From NCBI RefSeq assembly GCF_949628265.1, contig NC_088786.1, positions 21,845,681 to 21,909,680 on the forward strand: 64,000 nt of DNA, given 5' to 3'. Shown here piece after piece: positions 13,601-24,637 of this stretch (the first letter of the stretch is position 1; every line of letters begins with the position of its first letter). The translations under genes were made by a program, and so were the position numbers. Under the pieces are notes generated by a model. The model was not told the origin of the DNA. It did not search any database and saw only the letters and a program-made list of their open reading frames with translations. This DNA comes from Cloeon dipterum. Lineage: Eukaryota; Arthropoda; Insecta; Ephemeroptera; Baetidae.

Positions 13601-15683
13601 CATATTTGAGCTCGACAAATGAACAAGAGAGGAGAGTGGACAGTTCTTCAATCATTCCAAATTTACCAGTGGCAAATGCCAGCCACACAGATTCAACTCA
13701 GTCAGACACAATTACTAAGAGAGAGAAGAGGAGAAGGTCAAAAAAAATTAGGCCTGTTGCAAGGTCGAGTCTGCTGCAGATGGTAACGAAACTTTCAGAT
13801 ACGCCAATGGGCAAAATTTTGGATGACAACGCTTACATGGGAGATAGGGAAAGCACTCCACGAGATTCTGATAATAAGGGGTTTGCAGTGCAGTTTTATC
13901 ATCAGGATATCAATGCTGAGAAGAAAGCGTGCAAGATGTCTGACTCTAAAATTTCAACAGTCAAGCGACATTCAGAAGACTCCAAAGAGAAAGAAACAGG
14001 AATATGTCTCAAACCAATTATTAAGAAAAGCTTGAACACCAAAGAGCCACGACTTGAGTTGTGTGGAGCACCTGACGGGCAAAACCTTGTGAAGCGAGTG
14101 ATTTTCCACGCAGACCTTTATAATGTATACGCTCAGTCAAGCAAAACTTCTACAAGTCCTCCGAGATTCACTGCTGCTTTCCCAACGCAGCTCTACGTTA
14201 AACAAGATCTTCAATTGGATCAAAGAACAGCGGATAAGAGATTGCAAAGCGTTCTCGCCAACAAGAAGAGGATTGACCAAGAAAGAGCGACGTTGCTGCA
14301 GGACAAGCAGCGCAGAAAGGAGGAACAAAGTCTTATTTTGAAAGGATTCCTTCAGAAACAGCAAATGAACCGACTTGAGGAAATGAAGAAAATTAAAAAG
14401 ATCCGCATAGCAAGAGCGAAGGCTAGGAGGCGAACTCAGCAGGAGCGGAAAACACAAAATTTGCAAGCACGTTAAACCCTACCTCACTATCTGCAGGTGT
14501 TCAAAATTACGAAATATACATAGTTAAAATTCTACTCACGATTGATCTCCTTCTCCATTCACGTTGGTCTCTTTGTAACTCTGAACTGGGTCTTCTTGGA
14601 AGGTTGAAAAATAGGTTTTGACGAAGTGCTTTGATGGCAAGATGGTCGTCCTTTTCGATATCTCTTCTTTTGCGTGCTTGCGTCCTGAGGTTAAATTCAC
14701 ATTTATCTGCGTATTTTAGAAGGTTTCGTGCAGTAAAAACCTAGAGATTTAAGAATCCTGTCTGCTGACAAAAGTGTGCTTTCCGATGAAAATCCTTCCA
14801 GGATGCAGGCTGAGGTCACATCCTCCAAACTCTCTACAAGGTTGCCGAGGTTTTCATTCACTTTTGATCTTCTGATAAGAGCTTTCACATAGACAGGATC
14901 ATATTCAATTGCTTTGTCACATTCCTCCTTGGCTCTCTGGTAGTCTCTCTATAATATAGACAGAAATAAGCGTAATTTAACACACTCTTTAACGTCAAAG
15001 CAACATAATTACTGAATTTGAATGCATAAACAATTACTATGCGATAGCACAAATTCAATGGAGCCGATAGGTTGCAATCAAGTTAAAAGCATCCAAAAAT
15101 AAATTTACCAGTTGCTCATAAGCAGCAGCTCTGTTTTGATAAAATTTGGCCAGCTCCTGCAGCTGCCCATTGACCTTGGGGAACAACTCAATTGCTTTGG
15201 AGTACTCATCGATGGCCTCGGTGTATTTCTGTTCCTTGAACAGTGCATTGCCTTTGTCTTTGTACTTCTGACACTCTTTCTGCAAACGAATGAATCGTGA
15301 CATTAAAAATCTTGTATGTAATAGAGAAAAAAGTATAGTTAATTCGAGTTAATTCAAAGCGAGCCGAAACTGTCCATGGAGTAACAATATAAAAGAAAAA
15401 GCGCTGCACTAACCAAGTGCGTCTTTGATGACGATTCCTGTTTGTCCGGTTTGGTCTCATTCGTTTGCGACGGTGGCGTTAATTTTGTGGCATCAATGGA
15501 CTCCTGCTTGACGAGATCTGCGGCGCCCTTCTCGTCACTTCTTTTCTTGCTTATTGCTGTCACCGATCGTCTCTTCAAATACCAGTAGCCAAGACCAACT
15601 GCTACTGGGGCACCCACCACCAATGCAATTTGCCATTTAGACCAAGTTGTTCCTGCAAAATTGTAAGTGCCGGTGGGTGCCAT
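10664..15683 (-). CDS. Tom70: TOM70 mitochondrial import receptor
   Basis: Ten exons in transcript order: 15414-15683, 15109-15279, 14741-14948, 14540-14684, 11687-11891, 11498-11632, 11215-11439, 11061-11157, 10885-11008 and 10664-10829, totalling 581 aa. TOM70 is the outer-membrane receptor that accepts carrier-type precursors from Hsp70/Hsp90. Residues about 15-36 form the N-terminal anchor (WQIALVVGAPVAVGLGYWYL followed by KRR). Residues about 91-190 form the TPR clamp, with KDKGNALFKEQKY, FYQNRAAAYEQL and YVKALIRR carrying the expected clamp Lys/Asn/Arg positions. The C-terminal TPR domain includes RINALIKRAS, DVFHHRGQ, DNATIYVHK and FAYETLGTIEVQR, all family hallmarks. Upstream in-frame codons extend the open frame to 15851, but the ATG at 15683 fits the family. 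Introns are 52-160 nt except intron 4 (11892-14539), which houses two genes on the plus strand. Confidence 0.95.
12443..12850 (+). CDS. Intronless 135-aa orphan protein nested in TOM70
   Basis: I do not recognise this protein. It is a single uninterrupted frame of 135 codons inside TOM70 intron 4, on the opposite strand. The start context (gcaaaATGA) is good and AATAAA at 12899-12904 follows the stop by 48 nt, so it looks like a complete transcription unit. The protein is soluble in appearance and rich in Lys, Ile and Glu. It has a basic run ending in two adjacent cysteines (KKSKKKKSCCGG, about residues 52-63), two helical segments (about 35-50 and 67-125) and an acidic C-terminus. There is no signal peptide or membrane segment. 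An intronless gene within an intron may be a retrocopy, but no parent gene is visible here. An antisense frame of similar length (12457-12873) is treated as its shadow. Confidence 0.65.
   Translation: MSFNSQQKKCLTFIFKKGKKNMIVSMKQIDSCDSAFTLLENVVEDIISNISKKSKKKKSCCGGSDGSEFIELIQEMQEDGQIKSLVSDVQEVAQQIKADPKTQTKIFIEELFDIIKKRIGGEELKTEVAVEGDPE
12899..12904 (+). terminator. Poly(A) signal of the nested 135-aa gene
   Basis: AATAAA begins 49 nt after the stop codon ending at 12850. It supports this frame being an independent gene rather than part of the next one. Confidence 0.6.
13102..14475 (+). CDS. Intronless 457-aa orphan protein nested in TOM70
   Basis: One continuous frame of 457 codons in TOM70 intron 4, antisense to the host. 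I do not recognise the family. The N-terminus has a hydrophobic stretch (about residues 13-30, ALLTVVLFLLLTF), which would be a membrane anchor or signal peptide if the first ATG is used. Later ATGs (residue 33, for example) would remove it. Residues about 50-165 are a helical, cysteine-rich segment with spaced CxxC-like pairs (CFGCISS, CIYK, FCEKKIQC, IGCI). The middle (170-330) is Ser/Lys-rich and probably disordered. The last 100 residues are strongly basic and predicted helical or coiled coil (RRKEEQ, MKKIKKIRIARAKARRR). A short upstream frame (ATG TGC CTC TGA) starts at 13022. The stop lies only 64 nt before TOM70 exon 4, so the 3' UTR probably overlaps that exon in antisense. Confidence 0.65.
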   Translation: MHISLLNNMNTNFLVMPALLTVVLFLLLTFKNMPFINLKTEEYEERMQCLRVLLKKSRKNVIAQLQQVKAPTKTRSLEIAKGEIMKCCLKIAIEEPKSTCFGCISSRNEDYTDCIYKILSTNELHNFFSFCEKKIQCMSDKKIKPSKFIRELNQMVSDYIGCIDEPSYLSSTNEQERRVDSSSIIPNLPVANASHTDSTQSDTITKREKRRRSKKIRPVARSSLLQMVTKLSDTPMGKILDDNAYMGDRESTPRDSDNKGFAVQFYHQDINAEKKACKMSDSKISTVKRHSEDSKEKETGICLKPIIKKSLNTKEPRLELCGAPDGQNLVKRVIFHADLYNVYAQSSKTSTSPPRFTAAFPTQLYVKQDLQLDQRTADKRLQSVLANKKRIDQERATLLQDKQRRKEEQSLILKGFLQKQQMNRLEEMKKIKKIRIARAKARRRTQQERKTQNLQAR

Positions 15684-16185
15684 GCTTCCAAGTATGTATC
15701 CAGTCTTGTGTAGCAAATTATTCAATTCAGCTGGGCACAAGCGGCACCTCCCACCTAGAAGTTGCAATAGTGGGGGGTATTGTGAAATAAATTTGATACA
15801 CATAATTTTCACGGTTTTCACAAACATTTTTTCTAACTTTGCATTATGCATTTTGAGGGTTTGACTAAGTAATTATTACTTGGAATTTGACTTATTTTAT
15901 TTCTCCAATTACGATTCTCTGTTGATGTGAGAATTAGAGTTTCCACAGGACTATCATCGATCATTTAACGACAACACAACCGATGATTTTCATTCGCAAA
16001 CACGCTGTAGGGATTGGTAGCACTGGCTTCACGCCTGCTTCACGCTAAAAGCTACGGCTCCATACACGTGAGGTTAGTGCTCATGAGGTTGACAACGTTT
16101 GCACTCTCAATTATTTTATTTGGAATACAGTTCTGCATTTGAAGTAAGAGAGATTGAACTCAGTCGAAGCCTTGTCTTTTGAAAG
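15684..16185. promoter_or_regulatory. Divergent TOM70/RRP9 promoter
   Basis: Only 502 bp separate the start codons of TOM70 (minus) and RRP9 (plus), so both promoters must lie here. A perfect CACGTG E-box is at 16065-16070, 116 bp before the RRP9 start codon. CACGTG is the Myc/Max site common at ribosome-biogenesis genes in animals, which would suit RRP9. No TATA box was evident. Confidence 0.6.
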
Positions 16186-18675
16186 ATGTCGTTTTTCATC
16201 AGAGGTAAACACAGTGTTGACCCAAAGAAATCAAGCAAGCCGCTCAAACGGAAAGTAAGTTTTGCTGCATGGGCTATTTTTCTCCACTCTCCTTAGTAAA
16301 ATTATTTTAACGATTTTGAATTATGTTACTGTGATTGTTCCACAAACTAAAATTTATGGCAGAAGCACAGCCCATCTGAAGTAAAAATTGACACGAGAAT
16401 ACTGGTTATCTAAAAGTTAAAGTGGAATGATACAGGGCAACATTTGAAAATTATTTGAATTGTTGGATGCCATAAACAATTGATCGATAAACGATTTATT
16501 CTACTATTTGCAATAATAAAACAAGAACCTTCCTACAGTAAAAATTCAAATTTTGCCAATTTTCTCCAAAATGTACAGTGCTTTATTTTCTTGGCATAAT
16601 GTATTCCGATTCCTCTCGTCGAGATCTGTCCAACGGTGTACATAATGCCACTTATTGGGGAAACTCTTGGTTTTGAAATTAAATCGGATTTCAAGGAGAC
16701 AGCCATTTCACTAAAAAAAAATACAGTGCTTCTTACAATTAGGTCAATTTAGGCTTTAACTGAATCCTAAGGGACAAGTTTATGCATTGGCAAACAAGCA
16801 TTTTCCAGGCTTTTGCAGTATCATTCCTCTTTAAGATTTTATTGTACTCATGTTATGTACATAATTTGCTATGTAAGGTAATCTATCTATAATACTTCAT
16901 TTTTTTTTGGAAAATTTTGCTTTAGAAATTAATACTGCTTGATTTTCCCTATATTATCGTTTTATTAATTTTGCAGCGACTCGTGAAAAAATCCAAGAAA
17001 GAAGCTGATCTAGAAGACCAGATTGCGACCAAAAAGTCAAAAGATGATGACGATGAAGAGATTTCCAGTGAAACTGATGAAGATCTTCCTGTCCAAAATG
17101 GAGCTGCTAAGGAGGCAGAACCAGATGAAGAAGATCGTGAAACTGCACAAGAAAAGAGGTTAAGACTTGCCAATGAGATAATAGAAGAACTTAATCGGAA
17201 AGGTCTGCACTCAAATAGTTTTCATCCCTGATGAGTAGTAATTAATTTTTAATCTTTCAGAGCAAGAAAAGGCTGGCTCTAAAGACATCGATAGAGAGGC
17301 CATTGGAAAAAGAATAAAAGATGATTTATTGGAGCAGGCAGGAAAATTACGAAAGAACATTGCAGACCAATATGTCGGATACAATGAAGAGGGCATTAAG
17401 AAACTCAGGTGCAAGGAACACAACTCTGCCATTACAGCGTTGTCGCTGTCTCAAGATGGAAAATTCCTTTACTCTGCTTCCAAAGATTGCAGCATTGTCA
17501 AATGTAATTATAAAGTATCAGTCAAAGAAATTTTCCTAAAATATTGTTTAAATTTAGGGAGCCTAACGGATTTCACCAAGGTGAAGAGCATACCTGGTGG
17601 TCGAAAAGGAACAGAGAACAGGCACAAAGGTCACACTACCACTGTTAACTGCATTGCTGTGTCCTCTGACAATAAATTTTTGGTACGATTTTACTAAGTT
17701 CACATAGGAATGAAAAATGTTCTGATTATTGTTCTTTTAGGCTAGTGGTGATGATAGAGGGCAAATCCTCATCTGGGATGCGGAAATTTTTGACCTTCTG
17801 AAAACCTTCAAACATCAGAGTGCGGTCACAGGCGTAGTGTTTCGGAAGGGCACTCACCAGCTCTATAGCAGCTCAAAGGATCGGTCCGTCAAAATTTGGA
17901 GTCTTGATGAGATGACCTACATTGAGAGCCTGTACATTTTCGTGTCATCCATAATGGACGGAAAAATTAAAATCTAATCTTTCAGATTCGGCCACCAAGC
18001 AACTGTAACTTCAATCGACGCTCTGTCTCGGGAAAGGGCTATCACGTCTGGTGGCAGAGACAATTCTCTTCGCATCTGGAAGATTGTTGAGGAGTCCCAA
18101 CTGATCTACAATGGCCACAAGGGAAGCATAGATGGCGTTAAACTGATCAACGAAGAGTACTTCCTTTCTTGCGGTGATGACGGGTGAGATTCGAAAATAA
18201 ACCTTGCGAGGTGATTCTAACAAATGATTGAGCAGGACTCTGTGCCTATGGGGCTCCATGAAAAAGAAGCCTATTGCTGTGATTGAAAATGCCCATGGGT
18301 TCAACAGCGAAAACGACCAGCCCCACTGGGTGAGCAGCATCGCCGCTTGCCTCAACACAGACCTCGTTGCTTCAGGTGTGCTGTCATCATTCATTCATTT
18401 GCCTCAAGTTTTTATTAATCTAAATTCTCGCAGGTTCCATGGATGGTAACTTAAAGCTTTGGAAGTGCGGCGAAGGCTTCAAGAACCTCACTCCACTGAT
18501 GTCAATTCCAGTCGTAGGGTTTATTAACGCCATTGCTTTCACGCCTGACGGTTCACACGTTATTGTGGGCTTGGGTCAAGAACACAGGTTAGGCAGATGG
18601 TGGCGCATGAAGGAGGCGAGAAACTGCATTTTTGTAATTCCCCTTGTAAAGAACTCGACAGTTATTAAAGATTAA
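16186..18675 (+). CDS. RRP9: U3 snoRNP protein RRP9 (U3-55K), WD40
   Basis: Eight exons: 16186-16254, 16977-17202, 17261-17503, 17558-17682, 17741-17931, 17986-18183, 18236-18375 and 18434-18675, giving 477 aa (human RRP9 has 475). RRP9 binds the box B/C motif of U3 snoRNA and is part of the SSU processome that cleaves pre-rRNA in the nucleolus. The N-terminus is basic and then acidic (KKSKDDDDEEISSETDED), with a conserved helix (RLRLANEIIEEL). WD40 repeats fill about residues 130-440, for example SGDDRGQILIWD, SSSKDRSVKIWSL, SGGRDNSLRIWK, SCGDDGTLCLW and SGSMDGNLKLWK. The C-terminal block QEHRLGRWWRMKEARN (about 446-461) is diagnostic for RRP9. Intron 1 is 722 nt and the others are 52-58 nt. 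AATAAA follows at 18694-18699. Confidence 0.96.
16255..16976 (+). other. RRP9 intron 1
   Basis: A 722-nt AT-rich intron, far longer than the gene's other introns. I looked for C/D-box snoRNA signatures (RTGATGA with a matching CTGA) because host introns of ribosome-biogenesis genes often carry them, and saw none. Confidence 0.5.
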
Positions 18676-18693
18676 TTATTGACATAAAGTGAA

Positions 18694-18699
18694 AATAAA
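18694..18699 (+). terminator. Poly(A) signal of RRP9
   Basis: AATAAA lies 18 nt after the stop codon, implying a very short 3' UTR. A second AATAAA occurs near 18772. Confidence 0.6.
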
Positions 18700-20334
18700 T
18701 GCATTTTTGTGATCAAAACACATTCAAAACCCAACCACTTGCAGCAAACCAATGCGGTTAGTTCGGTACATAATAAAACAAACAGCACAAGTGATGATTT
18801 TATTATTTGCATTTATTACCTGTACGCATACCAACTCACATTATAGTAAGATATTTGCAATAATTTACAAGTTGGTCATAATTAAATAATAAATAAGAAC
18901 AGGGAACGATGGCACCACGAACCCATGATTTTTCGAGTGACCTGTCCGATCATGTTCAGACACTTCTTTTGCCAACTACATCAAAATGTCATCTGATGCA
19001 TATTCATAGAGTGAGTAAAGGTATAAAAATTGGAGTAGTATTTTGTTTATAAATTATATGTTATGATTACTTCGTTACAGACATGAGAGTATTAAAATGA
19101 ATTCGCAATAAAACTCTGGAAAATTTGAAGAATCTTTGAGTTATGGCTAAAATTAAATCTGCTCAATTTGATGACTCCCTTAATCACAGAATATTGCAGA
19201 ATATAAATCAAAATACTCCCTAGTTATAGAAAGAGAAGCATTATTACAGAAGACGCAAATTCGGTAGAAATTTAAGAGTGCAGCTGGCAGAATTTACCTG
19301 AAAGAAGCTACACAATCATATACGCAAATTCTGCAAACGCACGGTCGCACACACAATCATCTCCAAGCATGCATGCCATGAAAAGGAGCTGAGACTGCAA
19401 ATGAAAGTATTATTTAACCAAGATCTATATTCTGTGTTTGTTTACTATACAGAGTGTCAGGGTGCGCGTGTTTATGTCTGTTTCTACAGGGTGTGTGTGT
19501 ATGTTAAAACTCGGCTCCATTCACACAACCTTTCAGAAATCTAACAAACATCCACTGATAATTCATTTGTTATGATAATCTCAGCACTGGCTTCTTTCCG
19601 TCTACAATACATGGAACTCAACAATTTTACAATGGAGTAATGATTTTCATTACTTTTTATTTTATTCACTCATTGCCTCTCTCTTGCAGAATATTTGACA
19701 ATGATTACATTCAATTTTTCTGTCCTCTCGTCCGCTTTCAGCTCGTATAGCAATGACACATCTCAAACAAGTAAAATGAGTGGACAACACATTACTTGAT
19801 GATCCCCCCGGACAATTTCACTTTGTATAATCCACTGCAGCACGCTTTCCCAGCTGCCTTAAGAAGATACAGTCACGATGACTTGAAATGTCGCAAAAAC
19901 ACATTGAATCAAAAATTTCTACACATTCAGTTTTTTTTCACAGAACTATTACTTTAATTTGGATCAAAATCGTCAATGTCGCGGACAGATTACAAAACTC
20001 CCTAGAGTATAAGGTGTTAAAGGAAAATAAGGCAATCAAAACAGGCTGACCTAATCGCTGAAGAAAATAATGTACACATGTTATCCTCAGGGAAGTAAAT
20101 CTCTAATTATAAATACTTTTGTTCATTCTTATAGAGCAGCTCTAATCCTACCGGCAAACCCGATGTGATTTTGATGGCCCTCCCATCCTATCTACACATT
20201 CAGAGGTTGGATTAGAACAGGAAATCATTATTCACTTGTTTCTTTTTTTAAGTAGTGATGCGGTTGCATATCGTGACGAAAAAGAGACGCAGACGAGTTT
20301 CTATTTTAACGATGTGCCATCAGAAGACAGCGCT
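18700..20334. other. RRP9-striatin convergent spacer / striatin 3' UTR
   Basis: No protein-coding gene is apparent. AATAAA hexamers on the minus strand (plus-strand TTTATT at 18798-18803 and 18812-18817) would fit a striatin 3' UTR of about 1.5 kb ending close to the RRP9 poly(A) site. The region is AT-rich without obvious repeats. Confidence 0.45.
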
Positions 20335-23300
20335 TCACACAAATACCTTGGCCAATGCATCTGCTCCTGCACTTGCGATGTATGGCTTGGAAGGGTGGAA
20401 GGCAACGTCATAGATACTTTCATCAAACTTCTTTCGGTGAGCTGTAATTTCTTGGACACACGTTTTATTGTCCAAATTCCACAGCCTTATACTGCAGTCA
20501 TGGCCTGGAAAGATTCCCATATAAATTTCTCATGATCAACCAATTGCCAAGCCACTTACTTCCTGAGAGAAGGTAAAGACCGTTAGGATCTATAGCAAGA
20601 CTGGTGACAGCATCCAAGTGGGCCACCATTGAGTGGACCATTTTCCCAGAAACGTTGTCGAAGAATCTGATGTGGCGGTCCTCGTGAGCTGTGACGGTGA
20701 GGGGCAAAGTTGGATGCGTCACGACTCGATTGATTTGTTTATCTTGAGAAATGTTTTCAGCCTGCCTCATAAAAATTTATTAGCCCATTTTGTCGAAACA
20801 TAGCCAAGACAAGAACATTACCTGACTGGTTTCTAGTCGGGTGACAGGTTTTCCTGTCTCCAAATCGTAAATTACACAGTGGGACGAATTGTAAGCTGTA
20901 ACCATTTGATTGGTCTCGTTGTGAACGAAGTCTACAGAAGTTGGCTGTCCATCTACAAGGAATAGGGTGCACAGTAATATTTTAGCCAGTTTATATATGA
21001 TTAACGCAATCACCATCTGGAGAAGAGAAAGTAGATAGGAGTGGAACTTTGTTTTGAGGGGACCAGAGGCAGACGAGTCCATCAGCGCCACATGACAGGA
21101 GCTGCATGCGTTGGTTATGGATGCTGAGACCCCACACTGCATCTGTGTGACCAACCAAGCTGCCAGTGAGTACGCTGGGGTCTGAAATCACAACAACAAA
21201 AATTCATTAATACGACCTTTCTATTTGCCAGCTTGCTGTTTTTGTCGCTCTATAAAAAATTGTTGCAATAGTAAGAAGTAGTATTACTGTTGATAGATGC
21301 CAATGTATTGAAGTGGGCACTAGCATACGAGGTTGCCATAATATTTCAGTTGAAATTGAATGCAGCTTTCTTGAGGTATGTTGCAAGCTGTTTATTTTTC
21401 CGTTTTTCTTTAGAAGTGTCTAGCTCAACTAGTTGAGCAGGATATTTTTATAAGAATAAACAGCTGTATACACCAAATAAGCTTAATTTAAATTCAACAT
21501 TTAAAAATTAAGTAAGTATTGAAATAAAAAATATAGCAATTCACATGTGTATCTAAATCTTAACTTAACCAGGCTAATTTTTGCAGCAATTAACAGCTGA
21601 ATTAAAACACCTCACTTCTTTGTAATTGTCTAAGGCATGTTGATTTAACAATAAAATTGATTTGTTGATCATGGATGTCAACATAATATCAATGTAGTTC
21701 TCAACACAACAACAGACGCATCAAGGTTTGGCAACTGTCTTTGCACTGTATAAGAGAAAGCAGCTCAAGATAGCGTTGAACAATGATATTATTTGTGAAT
21801 CAAGTGGTATTTTTTAGCATGAATGATATAATTTCCTCTAATTAACCTTGACTTCTCCAAAAATTATGTTTGGTTACAGGCCAAATATTTGAAATATTGG
21901 TAAAGTATAAAACCTAATCAAGTGTCTATTGATCTATTGAACATGAAGGCGTCTACACCTGGTTTAAACTGCAACTAGTGATGAAATTGAAAAAATGTTT
22001 AAATGCCAAAGGTAATAGCAATATTTATGCATAATTTGTCCTATTTTTAGAGTGTAACGGTGAGAGCCCACACAAAATGAGTCAATTAGTTTAACAGGTC
22101 AAGATCACATCAAATACAGCTCCTGGCACTTGGCACTTAATTCAGAATATATTTCAGTGCCTGAGCAGTTCTACTCAGTTCAAAATTATTGTTGTTTATT
22201 CTCATCCAATTCAATAGTACATTAATGGTACAAAAATTGGTAACAATTAGTCACCATTTCTTTCGATTGAAAACACCAAAAATGTCATAAAAAAATGGAA
22301 AATTCAAATTCAAGACCTTTTTATCCATATACTGCCTTTTTTGTCTCTATTCAAGAGTTGCATTGACTATTATTTTGATTATGGTGCTAGGCTGGTCTAC
22401 TGATGAGTAGACTGGATAGGTAAAAAATTCTAGAACAAAAGGACTTACCAAATGAATCGTAAGGGTCGATGTTGGGGCTGGGCAAATTCCAGCATTGGAT
22501 CAGTCCATCCAGCCCACCACTGTAGCACTGCTCGCCAGTGCCACTCATAGTCAGGCAGAGGACTGGACCAGTGTGTGACCTAAAGGTGTACAGAGGCTCC
22601 ACGTCGAGGGAAGCTGACTTCTTAGCAGGCACGGTTTTCTGCAGATTCCACAGTTTAAGCGTGTGGTCCTCGCTAGCTGTGATGAGGACTGGCTCTGTTG
22701 GGTGGAAAGCAAGAGCGCGCACTCCGTCAAAGTGGCTCCGCAGTGTGTACTTTGCGTTCCACATCTTACGATAAGCTTCTTTACTGGATGCAATCTGCTG
22801 AGAAGGTATGAATTCCTCTAAATAAGCACGCTGTCACTTAATATAAAATAAATAGACCTACATCATAAGCTGCTTCTGCTTCATTATTGACTGTAAGCTG
22901 TGCCAATTCACCCAGACCCAGTGAGGAGTCCAGCCCCTCATCATCCCCCAAGGCGCCCATTGGCCTTCTTGAGCTCGTAGCAAAACCCATACTTGGCGAA
23001 CCACCTGAAAGTCCACCCGTGAGTCTCAACGTCAAAAATACACCCAGCTTGACAGACCTGGAGCACGGAGTTCATTTTGTGCATCTTCAGATTCAGTGAG
23101 CAAGTTCAGCTCATTCAGAACTTCCTCAGCCTCCGCGTCTACGTCATCAGCAAGACCCTCGTTCATCATCAAGCACTGAAAATCAATTTGCAGCGTTAGA
23201 ACGCCAAACTGGCAACAAACACAGATAGACGCACTTTGTTCTTCCGCTTGGCCGTTTTCACATCATCTGTTTCATCATCTTGCTGGTCTTCCAGATCATC

Positions 23301-24623
23301 GCTCATGTCATCATCATCATCCATATCAACATCAGGCGAAAGAAACTCAAAATTGGCCATTACAGCAGCTTCTGTGTCCAAAATCATAGCTTCGGTGATT
23401 GATGAGGATTGCGTCTTTTTAGCTGGGGTTCTTCTGCCTTGGGTTTCGCTGGCGCGTTTGTTTGAGGATTCATTGCCATTGACTGCCGGGGAAGAATTGT
23501 TCAAGTTTTCTTCACATTCAGCATTGTTGTTCAAGCCAAGGAGTGAACGCACTCTGTTTGAACGGACATCGAGGATTGTATCGGCGTAACCAATTTCTTG
23601 AAGGTACCTAATGCGAAACCATAAAATTAGTACCTGACAGTTAGTGGAGTGGTTGAAATCAAAGTCAAAGCTTACTGTCTAAGTAACTGGCGGCCCTGCC
23701 TCCAACTGATGTTGCTAACAGATGTGAATGGTGCGTCTGCTTCCAGCTTGGCATCAGTCACAACATCATCAAAAACAGGAGGTTTCATGTCTCCTTGTTG
23801 CAACTCTGTTCCATATTTAAGTTTGTGGAATTTTGCCCTGAAAATGAGGATTTATTCAAATTTGTAAAATAAAAATAAATCAATGTTCACCTCTCTTGTT
23901 TTAAGGCGTATTCCAGCATTTTAATCCTCCTCACGAGATCGCTTTTGACATTTTCTTGTCCCTTCCTTTCTCCCTGGAGGAACGCTATTCTGGCCTGTGA
24001 ACAAAACCCATTTCAACCCTCAATTTATTTCATTGTTTACAAAAATGGCTGATGAAAAACAAGACGCTCATTAACACCAAACCGGACAATGGCGTTGCTG
24101 TTCTACCAGTCTAATTTATCTTCCAGTACTTGCATCGTGTCAAAGACCGCGGAGAGATAAAAGAGAATCGCCAATCAACAATTAAAAGGTGCAAACTCGA
24201 CGATAAAATCGACTGATGACCGCCTTTCAAGGGACAACGCCTTCCGCTTTTGACTTTTCCCAGATGCCCAGACGTCACCCCTTACACACCGCCATGGCCT
24301 CCAGACAAAGCCCCGTAGAGAAAACGAAGATACAATGTTTAAACTATCAAGCTGTCTAATGCAAATTATGCAAAACCGAGTGACAAAATTACCTGAAGCT
24401 CGGCTCTTTCCACTTCCCATTGCGATCTTTCCAGTTCGAACTTTGCCCACTCGTGTTGGATGAAATGCAGAATTCCCGGTATCGAATATTGTGTCCTTTG
24501 ACTTCCATCGTCGTTTTGTTTGTTGGAAACATTGCCACCTCCACTTGGATCTAATTGTCCATTGTGATTTTGCGACGAATTGTCTTCCATCCCAGGCAAA
24601 TAATAATAATCAGGCACCTTCAT
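20335..24623 (-). CDS. Cka: Striatin / Cka, STRIPAK scaffold
   Basis: Eleven exons in transcript order: 24393-24623, 23891-23994, 23676-23837, 23235-23607, 23058-23175, 22862-23004, 22449-22797, 21014-21181, 20822-20952, 20560-20761 and 20335-20504, giving 716 aa. Striatins are regulatory B-type subunits of PP2A and scaffold the STRIPAK phosphatase-kinase complex. The caveolin-binding segment is at 54-62 (FIQHEWAKF) and runs into the coiled coil ([20 protein letters not shown] and [14 protein letters not shown], to about 115). Next come KLKYGTE, the [20 protein letters not shown] block and an acidic linker. The WD40 propeller fills the last 330 residues ([70 protein letters not shown] at the C-terminus). 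The exon 7 acceptor could be one codon later (22794). The start at 24623 overlaps the stop of a short upstream frame. Confidence 0.96.
21182..22448 (-). other. Striatin intron 7 (1.27 kb)
   Basis: The longest intron of striatin. It is AT-rich, with no open frame or RNA gene that I can support. Confidence 0.6.
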
Positions 24624-24637
24624 GACATGGCCGCCAT
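24620..24637 (-). promoter_or_regulatory. Upstream frame overlapping the striatin start
   Basis: Reading on the minus strand, ATGGCGGCCATGTCATGA encodes a five-residue frame (MAAMS, stop) whose TGA shares its TGA/ATG bases with the striatin ATG at 24623-24621. The ATGGCGGC core also matches the YY1/Pho binding site and the TISU initiation element known in vertebrates. Whether the transcript includes this segment is not known from sequence. Confidence 0.5.

Noticed and set aside
15684-15851. N-terminal extension of TOM70 to an upstream ATG
   Set aside because: The frame is open, but the extension is unlike TOM70 N-termini and would displace the membrane anchor from the start.
16617-16633. CGAGATCTGTCCAAC shared with about 61014-61028
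   Set aside because: A 15-bp match between two sites in 64 kb is expected by chance and flanks do not align.
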